In this document: in pieces, positions 21,045 through 34,800 of the stretch
Layout of the letters: the number at the start of each line of letters is the position of its first letter
How positions within the stretch are numbered: position 1 is the first letter of the stretch
Assembly (NCBI GenBank): GCA_023634235.1
Contig: JAMKCF010000006.1
Location: 11,623,751 to 11,687,750, forward strand
DNA length: 64,000 nt
Reading direction: 5' to 3'
Origin: Pisaster brevispinus
Lineage: Eukaryota > Echinodermata > Asteroidea > Forcipulatida > Asteriidae
Position numbers and translations under genes: made by a program
Notes under the pieces: generated by a model
Databases searched by the model: none
Told to the model about the DNA's origin: nothing
The model's input: only the letters and a program-made list of their open reading frames with translations

Positions 21045-23752
21045 GGCTCTCTTTTCCGTGAGTTTCATTAAGGTGACAATTTTGTAGGCGGGGCGAGCGT
21101 CCTGGAAGTAGGGCTGCCCGAAACTCCACTATAGTACATGCCCACGTCATCGCCAGTGAGAAAAAGCCGGCACAGAAAGGTCCGAAATAAATTCTGTGCT
21201 AAGCTTGAGAATAACTCCCGAACTAGGCTTGCTAGAGAGACAAATTTTGTACCTGGATCTTCCTTCAATATCCCTGCATCTAAAAATCAAACTTTTAGCG
21301 TCGCGGAGGGCAAGCTTCATACCGGAAATGACCAGCAGGTGGGGCAACTCCGAACGCTTCTCAAAAGCATCTCCAATGGGATTTTTGTACACACAGCTGT
21401 CAAAGAAACAAAGACAAAGTAAAGACGGTCAAATCACCCTCAGAATAATACTGGATTTTACAAGTTTTACACCATTAGAAAGCCCGTCTCAAAGGCTCTC
21501 TCTTCCTCGAGTTTCGTTAAGGTGACATTTTTGTAGGCGGGGCGAGCGTCCTGGAACTAGGGCTGCCCGAAACTCCACTTTAGTACATGCCCACGTCATC
21601 GCCAGTGACAAAAAGCAGGCACAGGAATGTCCGAAATAAATTCTGTGCTAAGCTTGAAGATAACTCCCGAACTAGGCGTGCTAGAGAGACAAATTTTGTA
21701 CCTGGATCTGCCTTCAATATCCTTGCATCCAAAAATCAAACTTTTAGCGTCGCGGAGGGCAAGCTTCATACCGAAAATGGCCAGCAAGTGGGGCTACTCC
21801 GAACGCTTCTCAAAAGCATCTCCTATGGGATTTTTGTACACACAGCTGTCAAAGAAACAAAGACAAAGTAAGGACGGTCAAATCACCCTCAGAATAATAC
21901 TGGATTTTCGCAGGTTTTACACCATTAGAAAGCCCGTCTGTAAGGGCTCTCTCTTCCGTGAGCTTTGTTAAGGTGACAAGTTTGTAGGCGGGGCGAGCGT
22001 CCTGGAAGTAGGGCTGCCCGAAACTCCACAGTAGTACTTGCCCACGTCATCGCCAGCGAGAAAAAGCCGGCACAGAAAGGTCCGAAATAAATTCTGTGCT
22101 AAGCTTGAGAATAACTCCCGAACTAGGCATGCTAGAGAGACAAAATTTGCACCTGACTCTGCCTTAAATACCTCCTCATCCGAATATCAAACTTTTAGCG
22201 TTGCGGAGGGCAAGCTTCATACCGAAAATGGCCAGCAAGTGGGGCTACTCCGAACGCTCCTCAAAAGCATCTCCAATGGGATGTTTGTACACACAGCTGT
22301 CAAAGAGACAAAGACAAAGTAAAGACGGTCAAATCACCCTCAGAATAATACTGGAGATTCGCAAGTTTTACACCATTAGCAAGCCCGTCTCAAGGGCTCT
22401 CTTTTCCGTGAGTTTCATTAAGGTGACAATTTTGTAGGCGGGGCGAGCGTCCTGGAAGTAGGGCTGCCCGAAACTCCACTATAGTACATGCCCACGTCAT
22501 CGCCAGTGAGAAAAAGCCGGCACAGAAAGGTCCGAAATAAATTCTGTGCTAAGCTTGAGAATAACTCCCGAACTAGGCTTGCTAGAGAGACAAATTTTGT
22601 ACCTGGATCTTCCTTCAATATCCCTGCATCTAAAAATCAAACTTTTAGCGTCGCGGAGGGCAAGCTTCATACCGGAAATGACCAGCAGGTGGGGCAACTC
22701 CGAACGCTTCTCAAAAGCATCTCCAATGGGATTTTTGTACACACAGCTGTCAAAGAAACAAAGACAAAGTAAAGACGGTCAAATCACCCTCAGAATAATA
22801 CTGGATTTTACAAGTTTTACACCATTAGAAAGCCCGTCTCAAAGGCTCTCTCTTCCTCGAGTTTCGTTAAGGTGACATTTTTGTAGGCGGGGCGAGCGTC
22901 CTGGAACTAGGGCTGCCCGAAACTCCACTTTAGTACATGCCCACGTCATCGCCAGTGACAAAAAGCAGGCACAGGAATGTCCGAAATAAATTCTGTGCTA
23001 AGCTTGAAGATAACTCCCGAACTAGGCGTGCTAGAGAGACAAATTTTGTACCTGGATCTGCCTTCAATATCCTTGCATCCAAAAATCAAACTTTTAGCGT
23101 CGCGGAGGGCAAGCTTCATACCGAAAATGGCCAGCAAGTGGGGCTACTCCGAACGCTTCTCAAAAGCATCTCCTATGGGATTTTTGTACACACAGCTGTC
23201 AAAGAAACAAAGACAAAGTAAGGACGGTCAAATCACCCTCAGAATAATACTGGATTTTCGCAGGTTTTACACCATTAGAAAGCCCGTCTGTAAGGGCTCT
23301 CTCTTCCGTGAGCTTTGTTAAGGTGACAAGTTTGTAGGCGGGGCGAGCGTCCTGGAAGTAGGGCTGCCCGAAACTCCACAGTAGTACTTGCCCACGTCAT
23401 CGCCAGCGAGAAAAAGCCGGCACAGAAAGGTCCGAAATAAATTCTGTGCTAAGCTTGAGAATAACTCCCGAACTAGGCATGCTAGAGAGACAAAATTTGC
23501 ACCTGACTCTGCCTTAAATACCTCCTCATCCGAATATCAAACTTTTAGCGTTGCGGAGGGCAAGCTTCATACCGAAAATGGCCAGCAAGTGGGGCTACTC
23601 CGAACGCTCCTCAAAAGCATCTCCAATGGGATGTTTGTACACACAGCTGTCAAAGAGACAAAGACAAAGTAAAGACGGTCAAATCACCCTCAGAATAATA
23701 CTGGAGATTCGCAAGTTTTACACCATTAGCAAGCCCGTCTCAAGGGCTCTCT
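21045..23752 (+). repeat. Three-monomer unit in two tandem copies (1,350 bp each)
   Basis: Monomers at 21138, 21587 and 22038 are repeated at 22488, 22937 and 23388. Reading both copies line by line, I see no difference between 21045-22402 and 22395-23752. Upstream of 22395 the sequence follows the pattern later seen at 23744 ('caagggctct'). Downstream it follows the pattern at 21045 ('ctcttttccg'). The exchange point is therefore within 22395-22402. Confidence 0.93.
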
Positions 23753-26529
23753 CTTCCGTGAGTTTCGTTAGGGTGACAATTTTGTAGGCGGGGCGAGCGT
23801 CCTGGAAGTAGGGCTGCCCGAAACTCCACGGTAGTCTTGCCACGTCATCGCCAGTGAGAAAAAGCAGGCACAGAAAGTTCCGAAATAAATTCTGTGCTAA
23901 GCTTGATAATAAATCCCGAACTAGGCATGCTAGAGAGACAAAATTTGTACCTGACTCTGCCTTAAATACCCCCGCATCCGAAAATCAATTTTTTAGCGTC
24001 GCGGAGGGCAAGCTTCATACCGAAAATGGTCAGCAGGTTGGGCTAATCCGAACGCTTCTCAAAAGCATCTCCAATGGGATTTTTGTACACACAGCTGTCA
24101 AAGAAACAAAGACAAAGTAAGGACGGTCAAATCACCCTCAGAATAATACTGGATTTCACAAGTTTTACACCATTAAAAAGCCCGTCTCAAAGGCTCTCTC
24201 TTCCGCGAGTTTCGTTAAGGTGACAATTTTGTAGGCGTTGCGAGCGTCCTGGAAGTAGGGCTGCCCGAAACTCCACTGTAGTACATGCCCACGTCATCGC
24301 CAGTGAGAAAAAGCCGGCACAGAAAGGTCCGAAATAAATTCTGTGCTAAGCTTGAGAATAACTCCCGAACTAGGCATGCTAGAGAGACAAATGTTTTACA
24401 TGAATCTGCCTTCAATACCCCCGCATCCGAAAATCAAACTTTTAGCGTCGCGGAGGGCAAGCTTCATACCGAAAATGGCCAGCAGGTGGGGCTACTCCGA
24501 ACGCTTCTCAAAAGCATCTCCTATGGGATTTTTGTACACACAGCTGTCAAAGAAACAAAGACAAAGTAAGGACGGTCAAATCACCCTCAGAATAATACTG
24601 GATTTTCGCAGGTTTTACACCATTAGAAAGCCCGTCTGTAAGGGCTCTCTCTTCCGTGAGCTTTGTTAAGGTGACAAGTTTGTAGGCGGGGCGAGCGTCC
24701 TGGAAGTAGGGCTGCCCGAAACTCCACAGTAGTACTTGCCCACGTCATCGCCAGCGAGAAAAAGCCGGCACAGAAAGGTCCGAAATAAATTCTGTGCTAA
24801 GCTTGAGAATAACTCCCGAACTACGCATGCTAGAGAGACAAAATTTGTACCAGACTCTGCCTTGAATATCCCTGCATTCGAAAATCAATCTTTTAGCGTC
24901 GCGGAGGGCAAGCTTCATACCGGAAATGACCAGCAGGTGGGGCTACTCCGAACGCTCCTCAAAAGCATCTCCAATGTGATTTTTTTACACACAGCTGTCG
25001 AAGAAACAAAGACAAAGTAAGGACGGTCAAATCACCATCAGAATAATACTGGATTTTCACAAGTTTTACACCATAAGAAAGCCCGTCTCAAAGGCTCTCT
25101 TTTCCGTGAGTTTCATTAAGGTGACATTTTTGTAGGCGGGGCGAGCGTCCTGGAAGTAGGGCTGCCCGAAACTCCACTGTAGTACATGCGCACGTCATCG
25201 CCAGTGACAAAAAGCAGGCACAGGAATGTCCGAAATAAATTCTGTGCTAAGCTTGAAGATAACTCCCGAACTAGGCGTGCTAGAGAGACAAATTTTGTAC
25301 CTGGATCTGCCTTCAATATCCCTGCATCCAAAAATCAAACTTTTAGCGTCGCGGAGGGCAAGCTTCATACCGGAAATGACCAGCAGGTGGGGCTACTCCA
25401 AACGCTCCTCAAAAGCATCTCCAATGGGATTTTTGTACACACAGCTGTCAAAGAAACAAAGACAAAATAAGGACGGACAAATCACCCTCAGAATAATACT
25501 GGACTTTCACAAGTTTTACACCATTAGAAAGCCCGTCTCAAAGGCTTTCTCTTCCGTGAGTTTCATTAAGGTGACAATTTTGTAGGCGGGGCGAGCGTCC
25601 TGGAAGTAGGGCTGCCCGAAACTCCACTATAGTACATGCCCACGTCATCGCCAGTGAGAAAAAGCCGGCACAGAAAGGTCCGAAATAAATTCTGTGCTAA
25701 GCTTGAGAATAACTCCCGAACTAGGCATGCTAGAGAGACAAAATTTGCACCTGACTCTGCCTTAAATACCTCCGCATCCGAAAATCAAACTTTTTAGCGT
25801 TGCGGAGGGCAAGCTTCATACCGAAAATGGCCAGCAAGTGGGGCTACTCCGAACGCTCCTCAAAAGCATCTCCAATGGGATGTTTGTACACACAGCTGTC
25901 AAAGAAACAAAGACAAAGTAAAGACGGTCAAATCACCCTCAGAATAATACTGGAGATTCGCAAATTTTACACCATTAGCAAGCCCGTCTCAAGGGCTCTC
26001 TCTTCCGTGAGTTTCGTTAAGGTGACAGTTTTGTAGGCGGGGCAAGCGTCCTGGAAGTAGGGCTGCCCGAAACTCCACGGTAGTCTTGCCAACGTCATCG
26101 CCAGTGAGAAAAAGCAGGCACAGAAAGTTCCGAAATAAATTCTCTGCTAAGCTTGAGAATAACTCCCGAACTAGGCATGCTAGAGAGACAAAATTTGTAC
26201 CTAACTCTGCCTTAAATACCCCCGCATCCGAAAATCGAACTTTTAGCGTCGCGGAGGGCAAGCTTCATACCAAAAATGGCCAGCAGGTGGGGCTACTCCG
26301 AACGCTTCTCAAAAGCATCTCCAATGGGATTTTTGTTCACACAGCTGTCAAAGAAACAAAGACAAAGTAAGGACCGTCAAATCACCCTCAGAATAATACT
26401 GGATTTTCACAAGTTTTACACCATTAGAAAGCCCGTCTCAAAGGCTCTCTTTTCCGTGAGTTTCATTAAGGTGACAATTTTGTAGGCGAGGCGAGCGTCC
26501 TGGAAGTAGGGCTGCCCGAAACTCCACTA
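23753..26529 (+). repeat. Family B mixed monomers, right part of the left B domain
   Basis: Monomers start at about 23837, 24285, 24736, 25186, 25636 and 26086. The first has a 2-bp shortened start ('gtagtcttgccacg'). The segment from 24736 onward is colinear with 60704 onward at about 35,968 bp (25186 matches 61154, 25636 matches 61604, 26086 matches 62054). The monomer at 24736 shares 'ctacgcatgc' and 'gattttttta' with 16386, 58004, 59354 and 60704. Confidence 0.85.
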
Positions 26530-29500
26530 TAGTACATGCCCACGTCATCGCCAGTGACAAAAAGCCGGCACAGAAAGGTCCGAAATAAATTCTGTGCTAA
26601 GCTTGAGAATAACTCCCGAACTAGGCATGCTAGAGAGACAAATGTTGTACCTGGATCTTCCTTCAATATACCATCATCTAAAAATCAAACTTTTAGCGTA
26701 GCGGAGGGCAAGCTTCATACCGGAAATGACCAGCAGGTGGGGCAACTCCGAACGCTCCTCAATAGCATCTCCAATGGGATTTTTGTACACACAGCTGTCA
26801 AAGAAACAAAGACAAAGTATAGACGGTCAAATCACCCTCAGAATAATACTGGATTTTACAAGTTTTTACACCATTAGAAAGCCCGTCTCAAAGGCTCTCT
26901 CTTCCGCGAGTTTCGTTAAGGTGACAAGTTTGTAGGCGGGGCGAGCGTTCTGGAAGTAGGGCTGCCCGAAACTCCACTGTAGTACATGCCCACGTCATCG
27001 CCAGTGACAAAAAGCAGGCACAGGAATGTCCGAAATAAATTATGTGCTAAGCTTGAAGATAACTCCCGAACTAGGCGTGCTAGAGAGACAAATTTTGTAC
27101 CTGGATCTGCCTTCAATATCCCTGCATCCAAAAATCAAACTTTTAGCGTCGCGGAGGGCAAGCTTCATACCGGAAATGACCAGCAGATGGGGCTACTACG
27201 AACGCTCCTCAAAAGCATCTCCAATAGGATTTTTGTACACACAGCTGTCAAATCACCCTCAGAATAATACTGGATTTTCGCAAGTTTTACACCATTAGAA
27301 AGCCCGTCTCAAAGGCTCTCTCTTCCGTGAGTTTCATTAAGGTGACAATTTTGTAGGCGGGGCGAGCGTCCTGGAAGTAGGGCTGCCCTAAACTCCACTG
27401 TAGTACTTGCCCACGTCATCGCCAGTGAGAAAAAGCCGGCACAGAAAGGTCCGAAATAATTTGTCTGCTAAGCTTGAGAATAACTCCCAAACTACGCATG
27501 CTAGAGAGACAAAATTTGTACCAGACTCTGCCTTAAATTCCGCCACTTCCGAAAATCAAACTTTTAGCGTCGCGGAGGGCAAGCTTCATACCGAAAATGG
27601 CCAGCAGGTGGGGCTACTCCGAACGCTCCTCAAAAGCATCTTCAATTGGATTTTTGTACACACAGCTGTCAAAGAAACAAAGACAAAGTAAGGACGGTCA
27701 AATCACCCTCAGAATAATACTGGATTTTTGCAAGTTTTACACCATTAGAAAGCCCGTCTCACGGGCTCTTTCTTCAGTGAGTTTCGTTAAGGTGACAATT
27801 TTGTAGGCGGGGCGAGCGTCCTGGAAGTAGGGCTGCCCGAAACTCCACTGTAGTACATGCCCACGTCATCGCCAGTGAGAAAAAGCCGGCACAGAAATGT
27901 CCGAAATAAATTCTGTGCTAAGCTTGAAAATAACTCCCGACCTAGGCATGCTAGAGAGACAAAATTTGCACCTGACTCTACCTTAAAAACCCCCGCATCC
28001 GAAAATCAAACTTTTAGCGTCGCGGAGGGCAAGCTTCATACCGAAAATGGCCAGCAGGTGGGGCTACTCCGAACGCTCCTCAAAAGCATCTCCAATGGGA
28101 TTTTTGTACACACAGCTGTCAAAGAAACAAAGACAAAGTAAGGACGGTCAAATCACCCTCAGAATAATACTGGATTTTCGCAAGTTTTACACCATTAGAA
28201 AGCCCATCTCAAGGGCTCTCTCTTCTTTGTGTTTCGTTAAGGTGACAATTTTGTGGGCGGGGCGAGCGTCCTGGAAGTAGGGCTGCCCGAAACCCCACTG
28301 TAGTACATGCCCACGTCATCGCCAGTGAGAAAAAGCAGGCACAGAAAGGTCCGAAATAAATTCTGTGCAAAGCTTGAGAATAACTCCCGAACTAGACATG
28401 CTAGAGAAACAAAATTTGTACCAGACTCTGCCTTGAATATCCCTGCATTCGAAAATCAAACTTTTAGCTTCGCGGAGGGCAAGCTTCATACCAGAAATGA
28501 ACAGCAGGTGGGGCTACTCCGAACGCTCCTCAAAAGCATCTCCAATGGGATTTTTGTACACACAGCTGTCGAAGAAACAAAGACAAAGTAAGGACGGTCA
28601 AATCACCCTCAGAAAAATACTGGATTTTCACAGGGTTTACATTATTAGAAAGCCCGTCTCAAAGGCTCTCTCTTCCGTGAGTTTCATTAAGGTGGCAATT
28701 TTGTAAGCGGGGCGAGCGTCATGGAAGTAGGGCTGCCCGAAACTCCACTGTAGTACATGCCCACGTCATCGCCAGTGAGAAAAAGCAGGCACAGAAAGTT
28801 CCGAAATAAATTATGTGCTAAGCTTGAAGATAACTCCCGAACTAGGCATGCTAGAGAGACAAAATTTGTACCAGACTCTGCCTTAAATATCCCTGCAACC
28901 GAAAATCAAACTTATACTGTTGCGGAGGGCAAGCTTCATACCAGAAATGGCTAGCAGGTGGGGCTACTCCGAACGCTCCTCAAAAGCATCTCCATTGGGA
29001 TTGTTGTACACACAGCTGTCAAAGAAACAAAGACAAAGTAACGACGGTCAAATCACCCTAAAAATAATACTGGATTTTCGCAAGTTTTACACCATTAGAA
29101 AGCCCGTCTCAAGAGCTTTCTCTTCCCTGAATTCGTTAGGGTGATAATTTTGTAGGCGGGGCGAGCGTCCTGGAAGTAGGTCTGCCCGAAACTCCACTGT
29201 AGTACATGCCCACGTCATCGCCAGTGAGAAAAAGCCGGCACAGAAAGGTCCGAAATAAATTCTCTGCTAAGCTTGAGAATAACTCCCGAACTAGACATGC
29301 TAGAGAAACAAAATTTGTACCAGACTCTGCCTTGAATATCCCTGCATTCGAAAATCAAACTTTTAGCTTCGCGGAGGGCAAGCTTCATACCGGAAATGAC
29401 CAGCAGGTGGGGCTACTCCGAACGCTCCTCAAAAGCATCTCCAATGGGATTTTTGTACACACAGCTGTCAAAGAAACAAAGACAAAGTAAGGACGGTCAA

Positions 29501-31899
29501 ATCACCCTCAGAATAATACTGGATTTTCACAAGTTTTACACCATTAGAAAGCCCGTCTCAAGGGCTCGCTCTTCTTTGTGTTTCGTTAAGGTGACAATTT
29601 TGTGGGCGGGGCGAGCGTCCTGGAAGTAGGGCTGCCCGAAACCCCACTGTAGTACATGCCCACGTCATCGCCAGTGAGAAAAAGCAGGCACAGAAAGGTC
29701 CGAAATAAATTATGTGCAAAGCTTGAGAATAACTCCCGAACTAGACATGCTAGAGAAACAAAATTTGTACCAGACTCTGCCTTGAATATCCCTGCATTCG
29801 AAAATCAAACTTTTAGCTTCGCGGAGGGCAAGCTTCATACCGGAAATGACCAGCAAGTGGGGCTACTCCGAACGCTCCTCAAAAGCATCTCCAATGGGAT
29901 TTTTGTACACACAGCTGTCAAAGAAACAAAGACAAAGTAAGGACGGTCAAATCACCCTCAGAATAATACTGGATTTTCACAAGTTTTACACCATTAGAAA
30001 GCCCGTCTCAAGGGCTCGCTCTTCTTTGTGTTTCGTTAAGGTGACAATTTTGTGGGCGGGGCGAGCGTCCTGGAAGTAGGGCTGCCCGAAACCCCACTGT
30101 AGTACATGCCCACGTCATCGCCAGTGAGAAAAAACAGGCACAGAAAGGTCCGAAATAAATTCTGTGCAAAGCTTGAGAATAACTCCCGAACTAGACATGC
30201 TAGAGAAACAAAATTTGTACCTGACTCTGCCTTGAATACCCCCGCATCCGAAAATCAATCTTTTAGCGTCGCGGAGGGCAAGCTTCATACCAGAAATGAA
30301 CAGCAGGTGGGGCTACTCCGAACGCTCCTCAAAAGCATCTCCAATGGGATTTTTGTACACACAGCTGTCGAAGAAACAAAGACAAAGTAAGGACGGTCAA
30401 ATCACCCTCAGAAAAATACTGGATTTTCACAGGGTTTACATTATTAGAAAGCCCGTCTCAAAGGCTCTCTCTTCCGTGAGTTTCATTAAGGTGGCAATTT
30501 TGTAAGCGGGGCGAGCGTCATGGAAGTAGGGCTGCCCGAAACTCCACTGTAGTACATGCCCACGTCATCGCCAGTGAGAAAAAGCCGGCACAGAAAGTTC
30601 CGAAATAAATTCTGTGCTAAGCTTGAAGATAACTCCCGAACTAGGCATGCTAGAGAGACAAAATTTGTACCAGACTCTGCCTTAAATATCCCTGCAACCG
30701 AAAATCAAATTTATACTGTCGCGGAGGGCAAGCTTCATACCAGAAATGGCTAGCAGGTGGGGCTACTCCGAACGCTCCTCAAAAGCATCTCCATTGGGAT
30801 TGTTGTACACACAGCTGTCAAAGAAACAAAGACAAAGTAACGACGGTCAAATCACCCTCAGAATAATACTGGATTTTCACATGTTTTACACCATTAGAAA
30901 GCCCGTCTCAAAGGCTCTCTCTTCCGTGAGTTTCGTTAAGGTGACAATTTTGTAAGTGGGGCGAGCGTCCTGGAAGTAGGGCTGCCCGAAACCCCACTGT
31001 AGTACATGCCCACGTCAACGCCAGTCAGAAAAAGCCGGCACAGAAAGGTCCGAAATAAATTCTCTGCTAAGCTTGAGAATAACTCCCGAACTACGCATGC
31101 TAGAGAAACAAAATTTGTAACAGACTCTGCCTTGAACATCCCTGCATTCGAAAATCAAACTTTTAGTTTCGCGGAGGGCAAGCTTCATACCGGAAAAGAC
31201 CAGCAGGTGGGGCTACTCCGAACGCTCCTCAAAAGCATCTCCAATGGGATTTTTGTACACACAGCTGTCAAAGAAACAAAGACAAAGTAAGGACGGTCAA
31301 ATCACCCTCAGAATAATACTGGATTTTCGCAAGTTTTACACCATTAGAAAGCCCGTCTCAAGGGCTCTCTCTTCTTTGTGTTTCGTTAAGGTGACAATTT
31401 TGTGGGCGGGGCGAGCGTCCTGGAAGTAGGGCTGCCCGAAACTCCACTGTAGTACATGCCCACGTCATCGCCAGTGAGAAAAAGCAGGCACAGAAAGGTC
31501 CGAAATTAATTCTGTGCAAAGCTTGAGAATAACTCCCGAACTAGACATGCTAGAGAAACAAAATTTGTACCTGACTCTGCCTTGAATACCCCCGCATCCG
31601 AAAATCAATCTTTTTGCGTCGCGGAGGGCAAGCTTCATACCGAAAATGGCCAGCAGGTGGGGCTACTCCGAATGCTCCTCAAAAGCATCTCCAATGGGAT
31701 TTTTGTACACACAGCTGTCAAAGAAACAAAGACAAAGTAAGGACGGTCAAATCACTCTCAGAATAAAACTGGATTTTCACAAGTTTTACACCATTAAAAA
31801 ACCCGTCTCAAAGGCTCTCTCTTCCGTGAGTTTCATTAAGGTGGCAATTTTGTAAGCGGGGCGAGAGTCCTGGAAGTAGGGCTGCCCGAAACTCCACTG
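26530..31899 (+). repeat. Twelve-monomer HOR, family C, copy 1 (5,370 bp)
   Basis: Monomers start at 26536, 26986, 27407, 27857, 28307, 28757, 29206, 29656, 30106, 30556, 31006 and 31456. The monomer at 26986 is 421 bp because of the 29-bp deletion. Compared base by base with 31900-37269 I find 12 substitutions and no indels: 26927, 26928, 27545, 28681, 28787, 28813, 28921, 29578, 30611, 31026, 31137 and 31165. This is about 99.8% identity, whereas adjacent monomers inside the unit differ at many positions. Confidence 0.95.
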
Positions 31900-34800
31900 T
31901 AGTACATGCCCACGTCATCGCCAGTGACAAAAAGCCGGCACAGAAAGGTCCGAAATAAATTCTGTGCTAAGCTTGAGAATAACTCCCGAACTAGGCATGC
32001 TAGAGAGACAAATGTTGTACCTGGATCTTCCTTCAATATACCATCATCTAAAAATCAAACTTTTAGCGTAGCGGAGGGCAAGCTTCATACCGGAAATGAC
32101 CAGCAGGTGGGGCAACTCCGAACGCTCCTCAATAGCATCTCCAATGGGATTTTTGTACACACAGCTGTCAAAGAAACAAAGACAAAGTATAGACGGTCAA
32201 ATCACCCTCAGAATAATACTGGATTTTACAAGTTTTTACACCATTAGAAAGCCCGTCTCAAAGGCTCTCTCTTCCGCGAGTTTCGTTAAGGTGACATTTT
32301 TGTAGGCGGGGCGAGCGTTCTGGAAGTAGGGCTGCCCGAAACTCCACTGTAGTACATGCCCACGTCATCGCCAGTGACAAAAAGCAGGCACAGGAATGTC
32401 CGAAATAAATTATGTGCTAAGCTTGAAGATAACTCCCGAACTAGGCGTGCTAGAGAGACAAATTTTGTACCTGGATCTGCCTTCAATATCCCTGCATCCA
32501 AAAATCAAACTTTTAGCGTCGCGGAGGGCAAGCTTCATACCGGAAATGACCAGCAGATGGGGCTACTACGAACGCTCCTCAAAAGCATCTCCAATAGGAT
32601 TTTTGTACACACAGCTGTCAAATCACCCTCAGAATAATACTGGATTTTCGCAAGTTTTACACCATTAGAAAGCCCGTCTCAAAGGCTCTCTCTTCCGTGA
32701 GTTTCATTAAGGTGACAATTTTGTAGGCGGGGCGAGCGTCCTGGAAGTAGGGCTGCCCTAAACTCCACTGTAGTACTTGCCCACGTCATCGCCAGTGAGA
32801 AAAAGCCGGCACAGAAAGGTCCGAAATAATTTGTCTGCTAAGCTTGAGAATAACTCCCAAACTACGCATGCTAGAGAGACAAAATTTGTACCAGACTCTG
32901 CCTTAAATTCCGCCGCTTCCGAAAATCAAACTTTTAGCGTCGCGGAGGGCAAGCTTCATACCGAAAATGGCCAGCAGGTGGGGCTACTCCGAACGCTCCT
33001 CAAAAGCATCTTCAATTGGATTTTTGTACACACAGCTGTCAAAGAAACAAAGACAAAGTAAGGACGGTCAAATCACCCTCAGAATAATACTGGATTTTTG
33101 CAAGTTTTACACCATTAGAAAGCCCGTCTCACGGGCTCTTTCTTCAGTGAGTTTCGTTAAGGTGACAATTTTGTAGGCGGGGCGAGCGTCCTGGAAGTAG
33201 GGCTGCCCGAAACTCCACTGTAGTACATGCCCACGTCATCGCCAGTGAGAAAAAGCCGGCACAGAAATGTCCGAAATAAATTCTGTGCTAAGCTTGAAAA
33301 TAACTCCCGACCTAGGCATGCTAGAGAGACAAAATTTGCACCTGACTCTACCTTAAAAACCCCCGCATCCGAAAATCAAACTTTTAGCGTCGCGGAGGGC
33401 AAGCTTCATACCGAAAATGGCCAGCAGGTGGGGCTACTCCGAACGCTCCTCAAAAGCATCTCCAATGGGATTTTTGTACACACAGCTGTCAAAGAAACAA
33501 AGACAAAGTAAGGACGGTCAAATCACCCTCAGAATAATACTGGATTTTCGCAAGTTTTACACCATTAGAAAGCCCATCTCAAGGGCTCTCTCTTCTTTGT
33601 GTTTCGTTAAGGTGACAATTTTGTGGGCGGGGCGAGCGTCCTGGAAGTAGGGCTGCCCGAAACCCCACTGTAGTACATGCCCACGTCATCGCCAGTGAGA
33701 AAAAGCAGGCACAGAAAGGTCCGAAATAAATTCTGTGCAAAGCTTGAGAATAACTCCCGAACTAGACATGCTAGAGAAACAAAATTTGTACCAGACTCTG
33801 CCTTGAATATCCCTGCATTCGAAAATCAAACTTTTAGCTTCGCGGAGGGCAAGCTTCATACCAGAAATGAACAGCAGGTGGGGCTACTCCGAACGCTCCT
33901 CAAAAGCATCTCCAATGGGATTTTTGTACACACAGCTGTCGAAGAAACAAAGACAAAGTAAGGACGGTCAAATCACCCTCAGAAAAATACTGGATTTTCA
34001 CAGGGTTTACATTATTAGAAAGCCCGTCTCAAAGGCTCTCTCTTCCGTGATTTTCATTAAGGTGGCAATTTTGTAAGCGGGGCGAGCGTCATGGAAGTAG
34101 GGCTGCCCGAAACTCCACTGTAGTACATGCCCACGTCATCGCCAGTGAGAAAAAGCCGGCACAGAAAGTTCCGAAATAAATTCTGTGCTAAGCTTGAAGA
34201 TAACTCCCGAACTAGGCATGCTAGAGAGACAAAATTTGTACCAGACTCTGCCTTAAATATCCCTGCAACCGAAAATCAAACTTATACTGTCGCGGAGGGC
34301 AAGCTTCATACCAGAAATGGCTAGCAGGTGGGGCTACTCCGAACGCTCCTCAAAAGCATCTCCATTGGGATTGTTGTACACACAGCTGTCAAAGAAACAA
34401 AGACAAAGTAACGACGGTCAAATCACCCTAAAAATAATACTGGATTTTCGCAAGTTTTACACCATTAGAAAGCCCGTCTCAAGAGCTTTCTCTTCCCTGA
34501 ATTCGTTAGGGTGATAATTTTGTAGGCGGGGCGAGCGTCCTGGAAGTAGGTCTGCCCGAAACTCCACTGTAGTACATGCCCACGTCATCGCCAGTGAGAA
34601 AAAGCCGGCACAGAAAGGTCCGAAATAAATTCTCTGCTAAGCTTGAGAATAACTCCCGAACTAGACATGCTAGAGAAACAAAATTTGTACCAGACTCTGC
34701 CTTGAATATCCCTGCATTCGAAAATCAAACTTTTAGCTTCGCGGAGGGCAAGCTTCATACCGGAAATGACCAGCAGGTGGGGCTACTCCGAACGCTCCTC

